64,000 nucleotides of DNA, from positions 85,550,748 to 85,614,747 of the forward strand of contig CM056742.1 in NCBI GenBank assembly GCA_029851415.1. Direction: 5' to 3'. Under the pieces are notes generated by a model, which did no database searches, was not told the DNA's origin, and worked only from the letters and a program-made list of their open reading frames with translations. Every line of letters begins with the position of its first letter. Within the stretch, counting starts at the first letter, position 1. This DNA comes from Eretmocerus hayati (Eukaryota > Arthropoda > Insecta > Hymenoptera > Aphelinidae). The position numbers were made by a program, and so were the translations under genes. This document shows positions 12,481-24,040 of this stretch, one piece after another.

Positions 12481-14577
12481 GAGATAGACGTGAACCGCTT
12501 CTCTTTTCATATTTTCATAAGTTCGAATTTCAAAAGAACGTTTAATTTCTCCTCCAAATAGAAATGAATTTAAAAACTCCAAAGTATTACGTAGGTTCAC
12601 ACTCGGTATGAGTAGAAATACGAAAATCATCATCTTCAAAGTCAAATAAAGAATTCCTCGAATTCATTCGGAAAAGTTCCAAAAATTTGAAATCCATCCG
12701 TATGTATCATATATTCAAAATCAACGAAATAACAACCTCTCGATCTTTAACATTCCATCACTTTGTCAGTACGATTCGACTTCATCGTCACTCTATCACT
12801 TATTTCATTCGAAATCAACCAATACTCATGCGGATCGATCTATCTCTAACAAAAAATTAAAATAAAACCATTAAATAAAGCTAACTCGAACACCAAAATT
12901 GATTCACATCTGAAAGTGAGGCGGCCTTGTCAACCGTAAAAAGTTACTCGGCTACCTTCGATGTTGAAAATGGCGGTGTCTCGAATTTTCTAATACGCTT
13001 CACTAAAATACGCCATAAAATGACTCCCAGCATGCACTTAATACGAAAATAGATAAACGAAACACATAAAAATCGATTGCTCCTAACCTTCGCCAACGGA
13101 TTCGGAAGCTTGGGCAGTGTTCGAAAGGGCTCCGTGAGACCGATCAGCGACCGTCTTCACGGCAAGAATTAGCAGCAAATCGAATATATAATATCAACGT
13201 ATAAATACATATAAACTAAATCGGAAATACATATAAAAAACTCAAAAATACGTCAAAAATACGTAAATGACACTCAAACACGTGTTCTATACATCGCGGA
13301 AAAATCTAGGGACATTTGACCTGGTCTAGGGACTTTTCGTGCCGTCAAGTTGGCAACACTGATTCGATTTTATGTTGGCAACCCTGATATAGGGATTCCG
13401 TGAGGGAATAGGCACCTTGTGTCTCTTAATATAATAATTTCATAATCGTTCGGACAGATTGAGTTTGTAATGAGTCTGTGGAGTGCTCCGTCGGTACTTG
13501 GACGCTTCTATCCACGCTAATGGCTGTTGAAAACTGATTCCCTTGTTTCTCATTGCATTCATTCCATCTCAAAGACAGGATGTATTCCAAGCCATATTTG
13601 TTTCGAATAATAACACAAGTCTGATATCATAGACGAGTCAAACTTAAATTCGATAGCATCAAAGCATCATAGTATTATACTCACGAACTTAGAGAACGAG
13701 TTGTAATGATGAGATCCAGAAAATGATCTTTAGCGCTACTCTGCGCCACGTCGCGCAAACCGGACCAAGTACATTCTATTCCTCATGTTTCAATGAGCTC
13801 ACAGAAAATTCCCCATCAAAATTGAGGATGATTATTTTGAGCTATTCAACTTTCCTCGATTCCGGCCAAAATCAATTTTTGTGGATCCTGCTCACTAATT
13901 GTGTTTCTGGACCAAAATTTTCTGGTGCAAAATAACTTACTTGACCCCCCTGAACAAGTCTCTTCCCCACAAAGGCCATTACACACGGAAAATTGCATCT
14001 ATATCGATCAAAAGTTGCTAATTTACGAAATGCCCATTGAATGAAAAAAATTCGATAACTCCGAGTCAGACCATAATAGGGCAAAACACAGAAATACGTG
14101 TCTCGTTAATTTGTCCTTAGAAACATATATTTCATCCTGTAAGAGATTTGAAACTTGAGCAATTTTCGACTGTCTGATCTTACATGGAATCGGTCCCTGT
14201 ATGTAGCTTTGGTTTAGTAATGATGGATGATTATGATGAATCGATTCCAATGAGAATTTCATCAGTGAGAAACTTCGAATGAAGATGGGTGAATTTCTGA
14301 TGGATGAATGATGATTTTGGAAATAACCAATCAGTCTCAATCAAGTTCAGCGACTTCAATCTCTCATTCAATGAAATTTGCGTTATCCACACTTCCAATA
14401 GAATTATATTTCAGGTTAGGGAAGCGCAAAAGCGTGCTGGAGGAGCCCACAACGGTGTTGGGAATCACCACTGCTGTGTTGAATTTTCCCCACGGCGTTG
14501 TGGAAACCTACTCTTCAAACCGAAGCAAAATTCCAACCAACATCGCGTTGGGTTTCCCCATCGAAATTTTCGACAGT
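12481..14577. other. AT-rich intergenic region, no gene recognised
   Basis: No domain-bearing frame found. GGTTGGCAAC/GTTGGCAACACTG-like strings at about 13350-13385 resemble hAT-type terminal fragments but lack a partner. A GC-richer island around 13085-13170 (CCTAACCTTCGCCAACGGAT onward) could be a promoter or first exon, without support. Open frames at 14023-14340 and 14304-14726 overlap on opposite strands and run into the satellite. Confidence 0.4.
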
Positions 14578-15487
14578 GTACAACCCTGCATCTCGTAGAT
14601 CGGTCATTTTTACAACTCACGGTGGAGGAGGATTTGGTCGCACATGAGAACGACGGATTCGTCTCAATTGGTCCCGAAGAGGAGATGTGCTTCGGCTCTT
14701 TCGAAGAACCCGGAATGATTCTCTGAATCATACATATATGTCCTGGAGAGAAAGAGGGAACAGTGGAAAGTCAAATTATCGTACGGGATTGGGTCCCGCG
14801 GATACCGCGTCTCTGGCCTATGCATACAAGGATTGTTGATCACAAAGAATCGCATTGAGGGCAAATTTTGATTGTTCTTGGAGTGGACAAGTTCAACGGT
14901 TGATCCGAATGGTTTGGAATGGTTTTTTGGGTCGGATATGGCCCAGATATCAGGATGGGATGGTGAAAGGATTGGTTGCCGTGGGGAATGGCAGTAAAGG
15001 ACTCACTCCCCCTCATGATACAGAATTCAGAGATATAGCGTTGGATCACTGAGATTTATGAGATTGTATCGATGGTTTCGGAATTGAGGTTCCCCATAGG
15101 CTAGGCCGGGATTTTGAATGGTTCCCGGTGTCGAGATCGGTCGAAGAGAAGAATCGAGGAGTGAGAGGGTGAATCGCAAAACTACCTTGCATCTCGTCGA
15201 CCGTTCGTCTCTCAAACTTACGATAGAGGAAAATTCGGTCGCAACCATGAGAACGACGGGATCCTCTCGATTGGTCCCGGAGTGGTGATGTGCATCGGCC
15301 CTTCCGAAGGACTCCGATTCTCTGACTCGAATATGGCCCGGAAAGAGAGATGGAACAGTGAAAGGACGAATTACCGTAGAGGATCGGGTCCCGTGGATAG
15401 TTTTTCTCTGGCCCATGCAGTACAAGGATTGTTGATCGCATCGAATTGAACTGACGGCAAACTTCGATTGTTCTTGGAGTGGACAGT
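14578..15487. repeat. ~600-bp satellite, left block (1.5 copies)
   Basis: The marker CTGCATCTCGTAGATCGGTC (about 14587) and its variant at about 15188 are 600 bp apart. The same unit resumes after the Polinton at 42373 with the same orientation and phase: this block ends GAGTGGACAGT and the right block begins GACAGTGCATCGAC. One satellite array was therefore split by the Polinton insertion, and GACAGT (15482-15487) is the left target duplication. Confidence 0.9.
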
Positions 15488-15653
15488 AGTAGGTAAGCTA
15501 TAGGGGGCACGAGTGCCCCCCTATAGCCACCCTTTACATATTGGGACGCGAACTCGCTCCCCAACACGCGTAAGATACTATATGGGAGCAAGCGTGCTCC
15601 CCTATAGCCATCTTCTCTATGTTGGAAGGCAAGCTTGCTCCCTTATAGTATCT
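15488..15653 (+). repeat. Polinton left terminal inverted repeat
   Basis: Pairs with 42221-42372. By eye about 10 substitutions over ~146 aligned bases, plus a 14-bp stretch after AGTAGG present only here. The repeat is itself made of short hairpins: GGGGGCACGAGTGCCCCC, GGGAGCAAGCGTGCTCCC and GCAAGCTTGC, spaced by TATAGCCATCTTCTC-like linkers. Confidence 0.9.
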
Positions 15654-16531
15654 GACTAGCATACTTATAGCATCCTGCATGGTGTTGGGTAGCGGGCCCA
15701 GATGAGAAGTAACAATGGATGAGACTGTTCTCGTGCATGGAGAGTCACCCGCATACCGAGAAAAAAGTCGGCGCTTGACCCTTCTCACATCCGGAAATTG
15801 TAAAAGCGAATCGGACGAGAGTTAAAAGCCACGATGCAATGGTCCCTTTAAATCCCTCCGCGCGCTTTTCTGTTACGTATGAATCGGCCCCTCTCTATTC
15901 ATCTTCATGCTATATGAGACGGCGTATACCCGCCCACAGCATTGAGATGACCCAGCGGCTTTCCAGAAAGTAGGATGATGCATCTTTTTATGTGGCATCG
16001 GGTTACATTCAAACCTTCGGGCGCTAGTATAATAGAAAGATGCGCTTCTTCTAATACATGTAAAATCGGATCGCCTTTGAAGATTGACTCTCAAGATACA
16101 CCTTTTGATGCATCCAAAAAAGACCTCCAGATGCAGTCAAAGTGTATTTCTTCAAGGCGTACAGTCACAGAATATCGCATTTGTCTCACATATGCTCCCC
16201 AGGCACGTGGTTAAATCATTTTGATGAGTTTAACGGAAAAATTCCTACTTTTGAACTGAGTTTAAAAGGCAAAGACACTGAAGCTCAAGGATCCGACTCG
16301 ATGGTGGGCTTTTCTTGGAGAAGGTCTGCTACATGCGCGGCGATATATTTTTTAGCAGCTGCAGGGAAATCTTATTCAGGAGATCAAGGTTTCCCGCTCT
16401 AACCCTAAAATGAATGAATGATCAATTTTGAGCAAAGTGACAGGATTTCGGTTGGCACGAATCGGCTTCGGATTGGTCCTCAGAATACGAAATAGTGACG
16501 CTTCCCGAGCGGGGGTGTAAACCACGAGGTC
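15654..16531. other. Polinton left subterminal region, no gene recognised
   Basis: Open frames of 73-86 codons occur on both strands (for example 15975-16214 and 16142-16402 on plus) but none shows a motif or clear start. The region leads into a TATA box at 16532 and probably contains upstream control sequence. Confidence 0.4.
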
Positions 16532-16568
16532 TATATAATTCGATGCGCGAGCTGCACTCGGGATCAGT
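16532..16568 (+). promoter_or_regulatory. TATA box plus TCAGT initiator
   Basis: TATATAA at 16532-16538 and the arthropod initiator TCAGT at 16564-16568 put the presumed start A (16566) 34 bp downstream of the TATA edge. It lies in the Polinton's left end and points at the spliced unit at 16566-18303. Confidence 0.6.
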
Positions 16569-17252
16569 CTCACAGTGTAAAGTGCACTAGTGTCTTGTGA
16601 TCCACACATCGTCTCGAGGACGCTACCAAGTGCTCCAGCTCTCTGACCGAGGACTCCTGTCTGGAATTCATAGTCTCCTCGACGCCGCTGTGGACCAGGA
16701 TCCTCTTGTTGTAGTACAGCGCCTCTTTGATCCACGCATCCAGGACGCTACCGAGGACACCAACTCTGCGACCAAGGACTGCTGCTTGAAACACATCGTC
16801 TTCTCGTCCTCAGGAAATAATTGAAGTGAGTACATAGTCATGAAATCTCCAATCCGTCATTGTCAACTGCTCTAAATTCGAGTCAAAATTAAATACATAC
16901 TATTTAGTTGCATTTGAGTTTCTCAATCTCTCAGTTATTTGGCACGGGCTGTGAATTATTCTTAAAATTTTTCGGCGTACGATATTAAGAGTCCAGGAGT
17001 GGACAAGAGGTTCATCACAGCAAAATTGGTGTCTCCCTCTCTCATTCCCGCTGTACAGCATTCCAAGAGAGCTCACAGAGCTACAAGAAGCATAGGGAAG
17101 AAAGGAGGAGGAGAGAGAGACCGATTACGCTGTACATGAGCCTCCTATATGCTCATAGGTCCCTGATATCCTGCGTTGAACGATGCTTCATTTTCGCATG
17201 ATTCTATAACAACATTATATTCCTATCATTAATTTTTTCATCATTGATGTAG
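16566..17252 (+). other. Putative non-coding first exon and 427-bp intron
   Basis: From the initiator, a leader runs to a strong donor GTGAGTAC at 16826. The matching acceptor is TTGATGTAG ending at 17252, five bases before the ATG at 17257. The first exon contains two related blocks (around 16610-16690 and 16735-16800, GACGCTACC each) and an open frame of 75 codons at 16597-16824 that stops just before the donor; I treat it as leader. Confidence 0.45.
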
Positions 17253-17256
17253 GTCA

Positions 17257-17739
17257 ATGGCATCATCCTCGTGGAAGCTGACTTATATCGAGAAGGAGGC
17301 TCTGAACATTGCGCCTCACTGCAGGGCGTTCGTCGTCGTTATGAACGAGGAGCCCGCGGTGTATCAACCACCCCCGACGACGCCAGCCTCACCAGCCCCG
17401 CCAGCCCCATCAGCTGTCGAGGTGGTTCAAATACCGGGGACACCACCCCGGTTTTTTATTCAGAACGGGTGGACACCACCCCAATTGGGGGAGTTGGGGC
17501 GGCTTTCCTGGTTTAACCCTCCAGAAAGCCCGGAAATAATCAACATCGGGTCCTCGCCGCCGCTGAAACGGCAAAAAACTGAGATCATTGATCTCACAGT
17601 ATCATCGCCACCACTGCAACCATTATATGGTATCGATAATCAGTTCAGCCCGGACGGAGTTATAGAAATCGGAGGCACCCCCCGACCCGTGAGACCTTTG
17701 GCCGCTTGCTGCAAGCGGCTGGACTTTGACAATCTTTAG
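17257..17739 (+). CDS. Proline-rich protein with SUMO-interaction-like motifs
   Basis: A 160-residue protein, not assignable to a known family by eye. Residues ~35-60 are a Pro/Ala/Thr-rich low-complexity stretch. Two short repeats follow: SPEIINIGSSPP (~95) and EIIDLTVSSPP (~113), the second a canonical SUMO-interaction motif (hydrophobic-I-D-L-T) followed by Ser-Pro sites; a third, VIEIGGTP, lies near 138. Between them is a basic KRQK patch, a possible nuclear signal. The C-terminus is CCKRLDFDNL. Codon use at degenerate positions looks coding, since the Pro/Ser tracts use varied codons. It starts at the first ATG after a good 3' splice site. A nuclear regulatory or host-interaction role is inference from the motif. 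It lies alone at the Polinton's left end, where accessory genes are common. No break is seen. Confidence 0.6.
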   Translation: MASSSWKLTYIEKEALNIAPHCRAFVVVMNEEPAVYQPPPTTPASPAPPAPSAVEVVQIPGTPPRFFIQNGWTPPQLGELGRLSWFNPPESPEIINIGSSPPLKRQKTEIIDLTVSSPPLQPLYGIDNQFSPDGVIEIGGTPRPVRPLAACCKRLDFDNL

Positions 17740-17747
17740 GATCTCAA

Positions 17748-18303
17748 ATGTCCGGATACGTGTCTTTGCACATGAATGTGCATCCACGTCTCCTATCAGG
17801 TGGATCGATGACGATTCATCCGAATGTTTCATCCATAATGGTGAGTTTCCAATGCAAACTTTATTCTCATAGATGACCTATACATGACGCTTGAATTCGA
17901 TGAATTAAACTTATACCTAAATATTATACTTCTTTCCAGTCCTGGAAGATGAATGACCTCATTCCCGAGGTGTCCAAGAAGATGGACACAATAAACATAG
18001 AGAATATTGTGTGTCATCCGGATCCACACATATACGAGGATGTAGATCCTCCGATCACTCAATCGGTGATCGAGAAATTATGGCCTCCAATAGGAGACGT
18101 TCTCTCAAACGAAGAGATACGCGAACTCGACCCACGCCACCCATCAAAGGGAAGGCGTGGAGGATGCTCGGCAAGGGGACGTCGAGGAAGAAGTCTACCG
18201 CCCTCGGTAGATTTGAGAAGATATTAAATATGAACAGCGGGGAAAAAGCAAATATTTCGCCCCAAAGGAAGCTTGCCGAGTTTCTAAACTTCAAGCAAAA
18301 TTT
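17748..18303 (+). CDS. Second ORF of the left-end unit, spliced, unknown function
   Basis: An ATG 9 bases after the previous stop opens a frame that crosses a 99-bp intron (donor GTGAGTTT at 17841, acceptor CTTTCCAG ending 17939) exactly in phase. Exons are 17748-17840 and 17940 onward. The product begins MSGYVSLHMNVHPR and continues through an acidic stretch (HPDPHIYEDVDPP). In this frame it stops at 18225-18227, but from about 18130 the next frame looks more protein-like (KSTALGRFEKIL, SPQRKLAEFLNF) and reaches a GTGAGT donor at 18304. A one-base frameshift near 18130-18160 and a further exon are therefore likely. I recognise no family. It may instead be the 3' part of the preceding gene joined by splicing I cannot see. 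Confidence 0.4.
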
Positions 18304-18309
18304 GTGAGT

Positions 18310-19015
18310 TTTAATGTACTTTATTAATTTTTACTCTTCTACGATAATGATTTTGATTATATCTGAATGACATTTGCGTGAGGAGTATGATATACTTTCA
18401 TATATACATTATGATATAGATACCAATCATGTAATCTAGGAATTGTTGTTAATTAATATGTATTAGGAATACGTGTATCTTGAATAACTATTTACATTAA
18501 ATTTCATCCTCTGTACATACTCAAGTTTTATTATTGTACATTCCACCCAACCCCATCATTTCCAAATTCATCTCAACTTCAAATGCAAATTTATATACCA
18601 ATCGAATCAATGCGATGGATTCGCATTTTCTTAAAATTCATGCTATTAAAAATGAGATTATGAATTGATGAAAACAAGAAATTCCAATCCGCCATCTAAA
18701 ATTAATGATTCAGAAACTTTGTAGAATGAGGAAATTCCATATTAATCAAGAAAAGAAATACAACTCTTATAATTCAAGTTCCCAGTATAAGTACGTATGT
18801 ACATGTATTCGACATATCAATTATTCATAATATTTCCCATTTATGTGAACATTCAGTATATGTATTCTAACATAATCCTTGAGTCAACGAATAAATGAAC
18901 TTTTCTCAATTATTGAAAATATACAGCTCGAATAACAAATTCGTCGGCTGCCGCTGAGTATTAGGAGTCCATGATCGGATAGTAGGTTCAGCGAGGTAAA
19001 GAGAGAGCTCTCATC
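18310..19015. other. AT-rich stretch, no gene seen
   Basis: Very AT-rich sequence between the left-end unit and short tandem repeats. It may hold intron sequence if the donor at 18304 is used. No coding potential or repeat noted. Confidence 0.4.
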
Positions 19016-19019
19016 CCAT

Positions 19020-19170
19020 AGCACTATACATATATAATATAGAGGAGGCAAGTATCCTATATATAGTATAGGAGCCACTGTAATACTATAGAGGAGGCAA
19101 GTATACTATATATAGTATAGGAGCCACTGTAAGTGGCCGCGATGGAGAGAAAGGAACAGGCAATCCTGTT

Positions 19171-19203
<33 letters not shown>
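19020..19203. repeat. Two copies of a ~58-bp repeat, then (TC)n
   Basis: The unit TATATAGTATAGGAGCCACTG occurs at about 19058 and 19109, each followed by similar sequence. A perfect (CT)n microsatellite of about 34 bp follows at 19170-19203. Frames through the microsatellite are artefacts. Confidence 0.75.
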
Positions 19204-19309
19204 AATGGGAAGCGGTCGGCGTAAGGTTAGTAGTGGAGAGCGGAGAGAAGGAAGGGGCAGCATTTCTCGCTCGCAGAGAAGATGCGCATGCCTGCTCTAT
19301 TGGTATTAT

Positions 19310-20090
19310 GTCTCTATGCATAGCATACTGCAGACGTTACCTCCTGCGATCTCATGCTCTCCTATTACTCAGTATGCCTCTACGCACCACCTTTTCGTTG
19401 TTATTTATATTGTTATTCGAAATGTTGCGATGGAACACTAATTCAATATTATATAGAATGATTGGGATCATGCAAAATTAAGATCAAACATTTTCAGATA
19501 TTGAATGAGGGATCCGCATCGATCCCGATCGGTAGCTTGCTGCAGACGTTACCTCCAGCAATTTCATAATCTTCTTATACTCAATATGCTTCCACGCACA
19601 ATGTTTTTCGTTCTATCTATATCGTTATTCAAATTTTACTTTGGAGGGGTACAAAATGTACTCATCGCTCGCCGTTGAGTATTAAAAGCCCATGGTCGGA
19701 TGGAAGGTTCAGCAAGAGGAAGAGAGAGAGCTCTCATCACATAGCACACTGCAGACGTTACCTCTTGCGATCTCATGCTCTCCTAATACTGAGTATGCCT
19801 CTACACATCTCGTTTCAGTTGTTATTAATATTGTTATTCGAAATTTAGCTATGAAGCACTAACTTAATACTATATAGAATGATCGGGATCATGCAGAATT
19901 GAGATCAACATTTTCAGATATCGAACGGGGGGTTCGACATCGATCCCGATCGGTAGCTTGGTGCAGACGTTACCTCCGGCAATCTCATACTCTCCTGATA
20001 CTCAGTATGCTTCTGCACACCACGGTTTTGTTGTTATTTATTACGTTGTTCAAGTTTTTTGCATCAAGACACTCAGCTTATGCTATATAC
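19310..20090. repeat. ~211-bp tandem repeat, four copies
   Basis: GCAGACGTTACCTC occurs at 19330, 19542, 19751 and 19963 (spacing 209-212). Copies 1/3 and 2/4 resemble each other more, so the higher-order unit is about 420 bp. A block with GAGTATTA(G/A)(G/A)AG(T/C)CCATG is also shared between about 18955 and 19675. Confidence 0.85.
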
Positions 20091-20105
20091 AACAATTGGG
20101 TCATA

Positions 20106-20361
20106 CACCGTGTTTCAAAAGGTGTGTACATACCGTAACAGGGAGTTAGAAAAAATTTTGTATTTTCAGAAAAGTTTTTCAAGAAGTTTTGTAATAATTT
20201 TCAGATTTTGTAACTTTCAATAGAAAAAGTCACTTTCATCATTACATTTGTAATGTTTGAAATTTGGTGGCAATTGTTTGTTGTGTAATGATTTACCACT
20301 AATCATTACATAAACAATATGTAATGATTAGTGTAATGCTTTCGAGGTTATGTGTATTGAA
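20106..20361 (+). repeat. Left TIR of the nested 5.2-kb element
   Basis: Near-identical inverted copy at 25011-25268, with a few substitutions and a small length difference near the TTTTCAGAAAAG segment. It contains a short internal palindrome TAATCATTACATAAACAATA... around 20312-20335. Confidence 0.9.
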
Positions 20362-23300
20362 ACAGCGAGCTTAAACATCGAAACTTTAGAATTCACCTCG
20401 ACCACAGGAATTTCTCGCGTGCGCGAAAATAACCACACTGAATGTACGTGAGGCTCAGAATCATAAGCTCATGTTGGCCATGGGAAATTCTCGCGTGCGC
20501 GGACAAGTCCCAATTTAACGTACGCGAGGCACAACATCAGAACACCAGCAGTTCACCTTGCCCGTAGAAATCCCTCGCGTGCGCGAGCTTTCTACAACTA
20601 GGCGTACGCGAGCTCAAGAACATGAGCGTTTCTCGTCCGTGGGAATTTCTCGCGTGCGCGAAAAATTTCCGTCTCAAACTGCGTGAGACCCAACATCAGA
20701 AACTGACGTCGGACTTAGAAAATTCTGGCGTGCGCGAGAAATTCTCACTTTCGCGTGCGCGAGGCTCAACATCGAAACTTTAGCGGTACACCTCGCTCAT
20801 GTGAATGTCTCGCGCACGAGAGAATTTTCACACAGAGTGTACGCGAGGTCCGAAATCAGAAGCTCTTGTCGGCCGAGGGAAATTCTCACGTGCGCGAAAC
20901 GCTTCCAACTTAGGGGACTTGAGGCCCAACATCAAAACTCTTCACCTCGACCGAGAAAATTCCTCGCGTGCGCGTGCATTTCCCAACTAAGCGAACGCGA
21001 TGCTCAAGATCAGGAGCATATCTCGGCCGTGGGAATTTCTCACGTGCGCGGAAAATTTCCAACTGAGCGTGCGCGAGGCCCAACATGAAAGGCTCATCTC
21101 GGGCGTGAAAAATCCTCGCGTGCGGAAAAATTCTCAGCTTAGCGTGCGCGAGACCCAACATCAAGACTCCAGCAGTTCGACATGACCACTGGCATTCCTC
21201 GCGTGCGCGAGCCTTCCCCAACTATACGTGTGCGAAGCTCAGAATGTGAGGCTTATCTCAGTCGTAGAAACTTCTCACGTGCGCGGAAAATTCCCAACCG
21301 CGAGCTCGAGCTTAAAAATTGAAACTTTAGAATTCACCTCGACCATAGGAATGTCTCGTGTGCGCGAAAATTGCACACTGAGTGTACTCGAAGCCCGGAA
21401 TCATAAGCTCATGTTGGCCATGGAAAATCCTCCCAACTTCGCGTATGCGAGGTACAACATCAGAGGCTTACCTCGGACGTTGAAAATTCTCGCGTGTGCG
21501 AAAAATTCTAAATTAGCGTGCGCGAGGCTCGATATCGAAACTTCAGCAGTTCACCTCGAACATGGGAATTTCCCGCGCACGAGAGAATTACCACACAAAT
21601 TGTACGCGAGGCCTGAAATCAGAAGCTCGAGGCGCGCGAGAAAATCTCAACTTAGCGTACGGGAAACTCAAGGTGCAGGATTCATTTTGCTCAAGGAAAT
21701 TGCTCGCGTGCGTAAGACCCATTACCAGAAGCTCCTTTCGGTTGTTTTGCGTGCGAAATTCTTTTTTCTCAAGTATCAAATGGCGAAAAATCACTAAATT
21801 AGCGTGCGCGAGGCTCATCGAAACTTTAACAGTTCAGCTCGACCAAATTACCGTGCTCGAGGCCCAACATAAAAGGCTTACTTCGGGCGTGAAAAATTCT
21901 CGCGTGCGCGAAAAATTCTCAGCTTAGTGTGCGCGAGACCCAACATCAAGACTCGAACAGTTCGACTTGACCATTGGCTCGTTCTACATAGGATATGCTC
22001 AGCGCGTGAGCGTACGCGCATACGCTTGCGCTCATAGCATTTGATGCAGGGAATTTCGTGAAGCAGCCTCACCAGTCATTTTCCACTCAGAATTTCCAGA
22101 AGTGAAGAGTTGGCTGATGCTTGGTGGACCCCGAGTGGCGTTATCGAGCCAACAAATAAAGTTTCTCCATGTTTTTCCATGAGCAAATAGAGAAAAACAT
22201 CAGGGTTGGTCACGCGAGCCTTTTCGGGAAGAAATTCAGGTTAAGCACGGGTTTCGCGATTCAGTATCTGGATTGGTGAACACTCGTCTCACTCTTACCT
22301 AGTTTCTGATCCCAAACAAAGTTACAGTGTTCACAAACTAAGACGGGTGGTCACCAATGCCGATACTGAGTTGCAAAAATGTTGCTCAACCTGGATTTCG
22401 CCCCGAAAAGGCTCGCGGTGTAGCCACTGCTGGTTTCTCCTTCTTGTTCATGAGATAACATGAAGGAAATTGTTTTTCTGACCCAAAAATGTGACTAGGA
22501 GACCACCATCAATTGTTCTCGCGGGTCCCGTATTCCACCGATAATGAAAGAGCGCGTAGCTTTTGGGGTGGTAAACGCTGATGTTTTTCTCTGATTGGTT
22601 GTAGAAAAACACGAAGAAACTTGATTTTTTGTCTCGATAATGTCACTCGGAGCCCACCAATCATAAACTATTTCTTCCCGTGAGGAAATTATGGGTGATA
22701 AACGACTGGTAGGGCTGCATCATGGAATTTCTTGGATTAAATGCTCTGAGCGCAAGCGTATGCGCATACGCTCACGCACTGAGTGCATCCTATGTAGAAC
22801 GAGCCATTGGAATTCCTCGCGTGCGCGAGCCTTCCCGAACGATACCTGTGCAAAGCTTAGAATGTGAGGCTTATCTCAGTCGTAGGAAATTCTCACGTGC
22901 GCGGAAAATTCCCAACTTGGCGTGCGCGAGCCTAAACATCGAAACTTCAGAAGTCCACCTTGACGATACGAATTTCTCGCGTGCGCGAAGATGACCACAC
23001 TGAATGTACGTGAGGCTCAGAAACATAAGCTCATGTCGGCCATGGGGAATTCGCGCGTGCGCGAACATTCCCAACTCAACGTACGCGAGGCACAACATCA
23101 AAACTTTAGCAGTTCATCTCGACCGTAGAAATCCCTCGCGTGCGCGAGCTTTCTACAACTAGGCATACGCGAGCTCAAGAACATGAGCGTTTCTCGTCCG
23201 TGGGAATTTCTCGCGTGCGCGAAAAATTTCCGTCTCAGACTGCGTGAGACCCAACATCAGAAACTTACGTCGGACTTAGAAAATTCTGGCGTGCGCGAGA

Positions 23301-24040
23301 AATTCTCACTTTCGCGTGCGCGAGGCTCAACATCAAAATTTTCGCATTTCACCTTGACCATGGGAATTTCTCGTGTGCACGAAAATTGCACACTGAGTGT
23401 ACTCGAGGGCCGGAATCATGAGCTCAAAGCGCGCGAGAAATTCCAAACTTAGCGGGTGCGAGGCCAACATCAGAGGCTCATCTCGGTCTCGCGTACGCTC
23501 AGTTGCGAACCTTTCCGCGCACGCAAGAATTTTCCACAGCCAAGAGAAGCAGCTCCTTATAATGCGTCTCGCGTAAGCTGATCCGGAAAAGTCTCGTGCA
23601 CGCGTTAAATTTCCATGATCGAAATGAAGTACCCAACTTGGGTCTTGTGTACGCTGAGCTGGGAAATTTTGCGCGCACCTGAAAATTTACCTTGATCAAG
23701 AGGAGCTTCTGATGTCGGATCCCGCGTAGGCTAAGTTGGGATACTTTCCTTGCACGCGAGAATTCCCCACAGCCGAGAGAAGCTTCTGATGCGTGTGCGA
23801 GAGAATTTCTTCCATGGTCGAAGTTAAGTCCCGAATTTGGTCTCGCATATGCTAAGCTGGGAAATTTCTCGCGGGCGCGAGAATTTTCCCCGGCTGATCT
23901 GGGGTCTCGCGTGAGCCAAGTTGGAAACTCGCACACGCGAGAATTCACTACGGCCGAAAAGAGCTCCTGGTGTTGGGCCTCGCGCACGCGAGAAATCCAC
24001 CCGGGCTCTCTCGAGAGATGGCCTATTCCCCGTTTATGGG
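20362..24040. repeat. CpG-rich ~80-bp tandem repeat array (CTCGCGTGCGCGA core)
   Basis: Dozens of degenerate ~80-bp units share the core TTCTCGCGTGCGCGAAAA, then GCGTACGCGAGGC and a linker like CAACATCAGAAGCTC. Up to about 23460 the core reads one way; from about 23490 to 24040 units run in the opposite orientation. A higher-order repeat is visible: about 20388-20760 and 22977-23330 match closely over several units. The array contrasts sharply with the AT-rich surroundings. Long open frames here (189, 121 and 231 codons) are by-products of the repeat. Confidence 0.9.
21978..22803. mobile_element. 826-bp foldback element inserted in the CpG-rich array
   Basis: The termini CTCGTTCTACATAGGAT... 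are inverted copies, and similarity continues through almost the whole element with ~400-bp arms meeting near 22390. It is flanked by CCATTGG (21971-21977 and 22804-22810). A paralogous array unit at about 21180-21205 (GACATGACCACTGGCATTCC) shows the same site without the insertion. Non-coding hairpin element; the 7-bp duplication does not fix the superfamily. Confidence 0.85.

Noticed and set aside
14304..14726. 140-codon frame as a gene
   Set aside because: Its second half is satellite, and an opposite-strand frame of similar length covers the same DNA; no domain.
20362..24040. CRISPR-like array of regularly spaced repeats
   Set aside because: Units are degenerate, contiguous and in both orientations, with linkers that are also repeated; the surrounding DNA is eukaryotic and lies within a TIR element.
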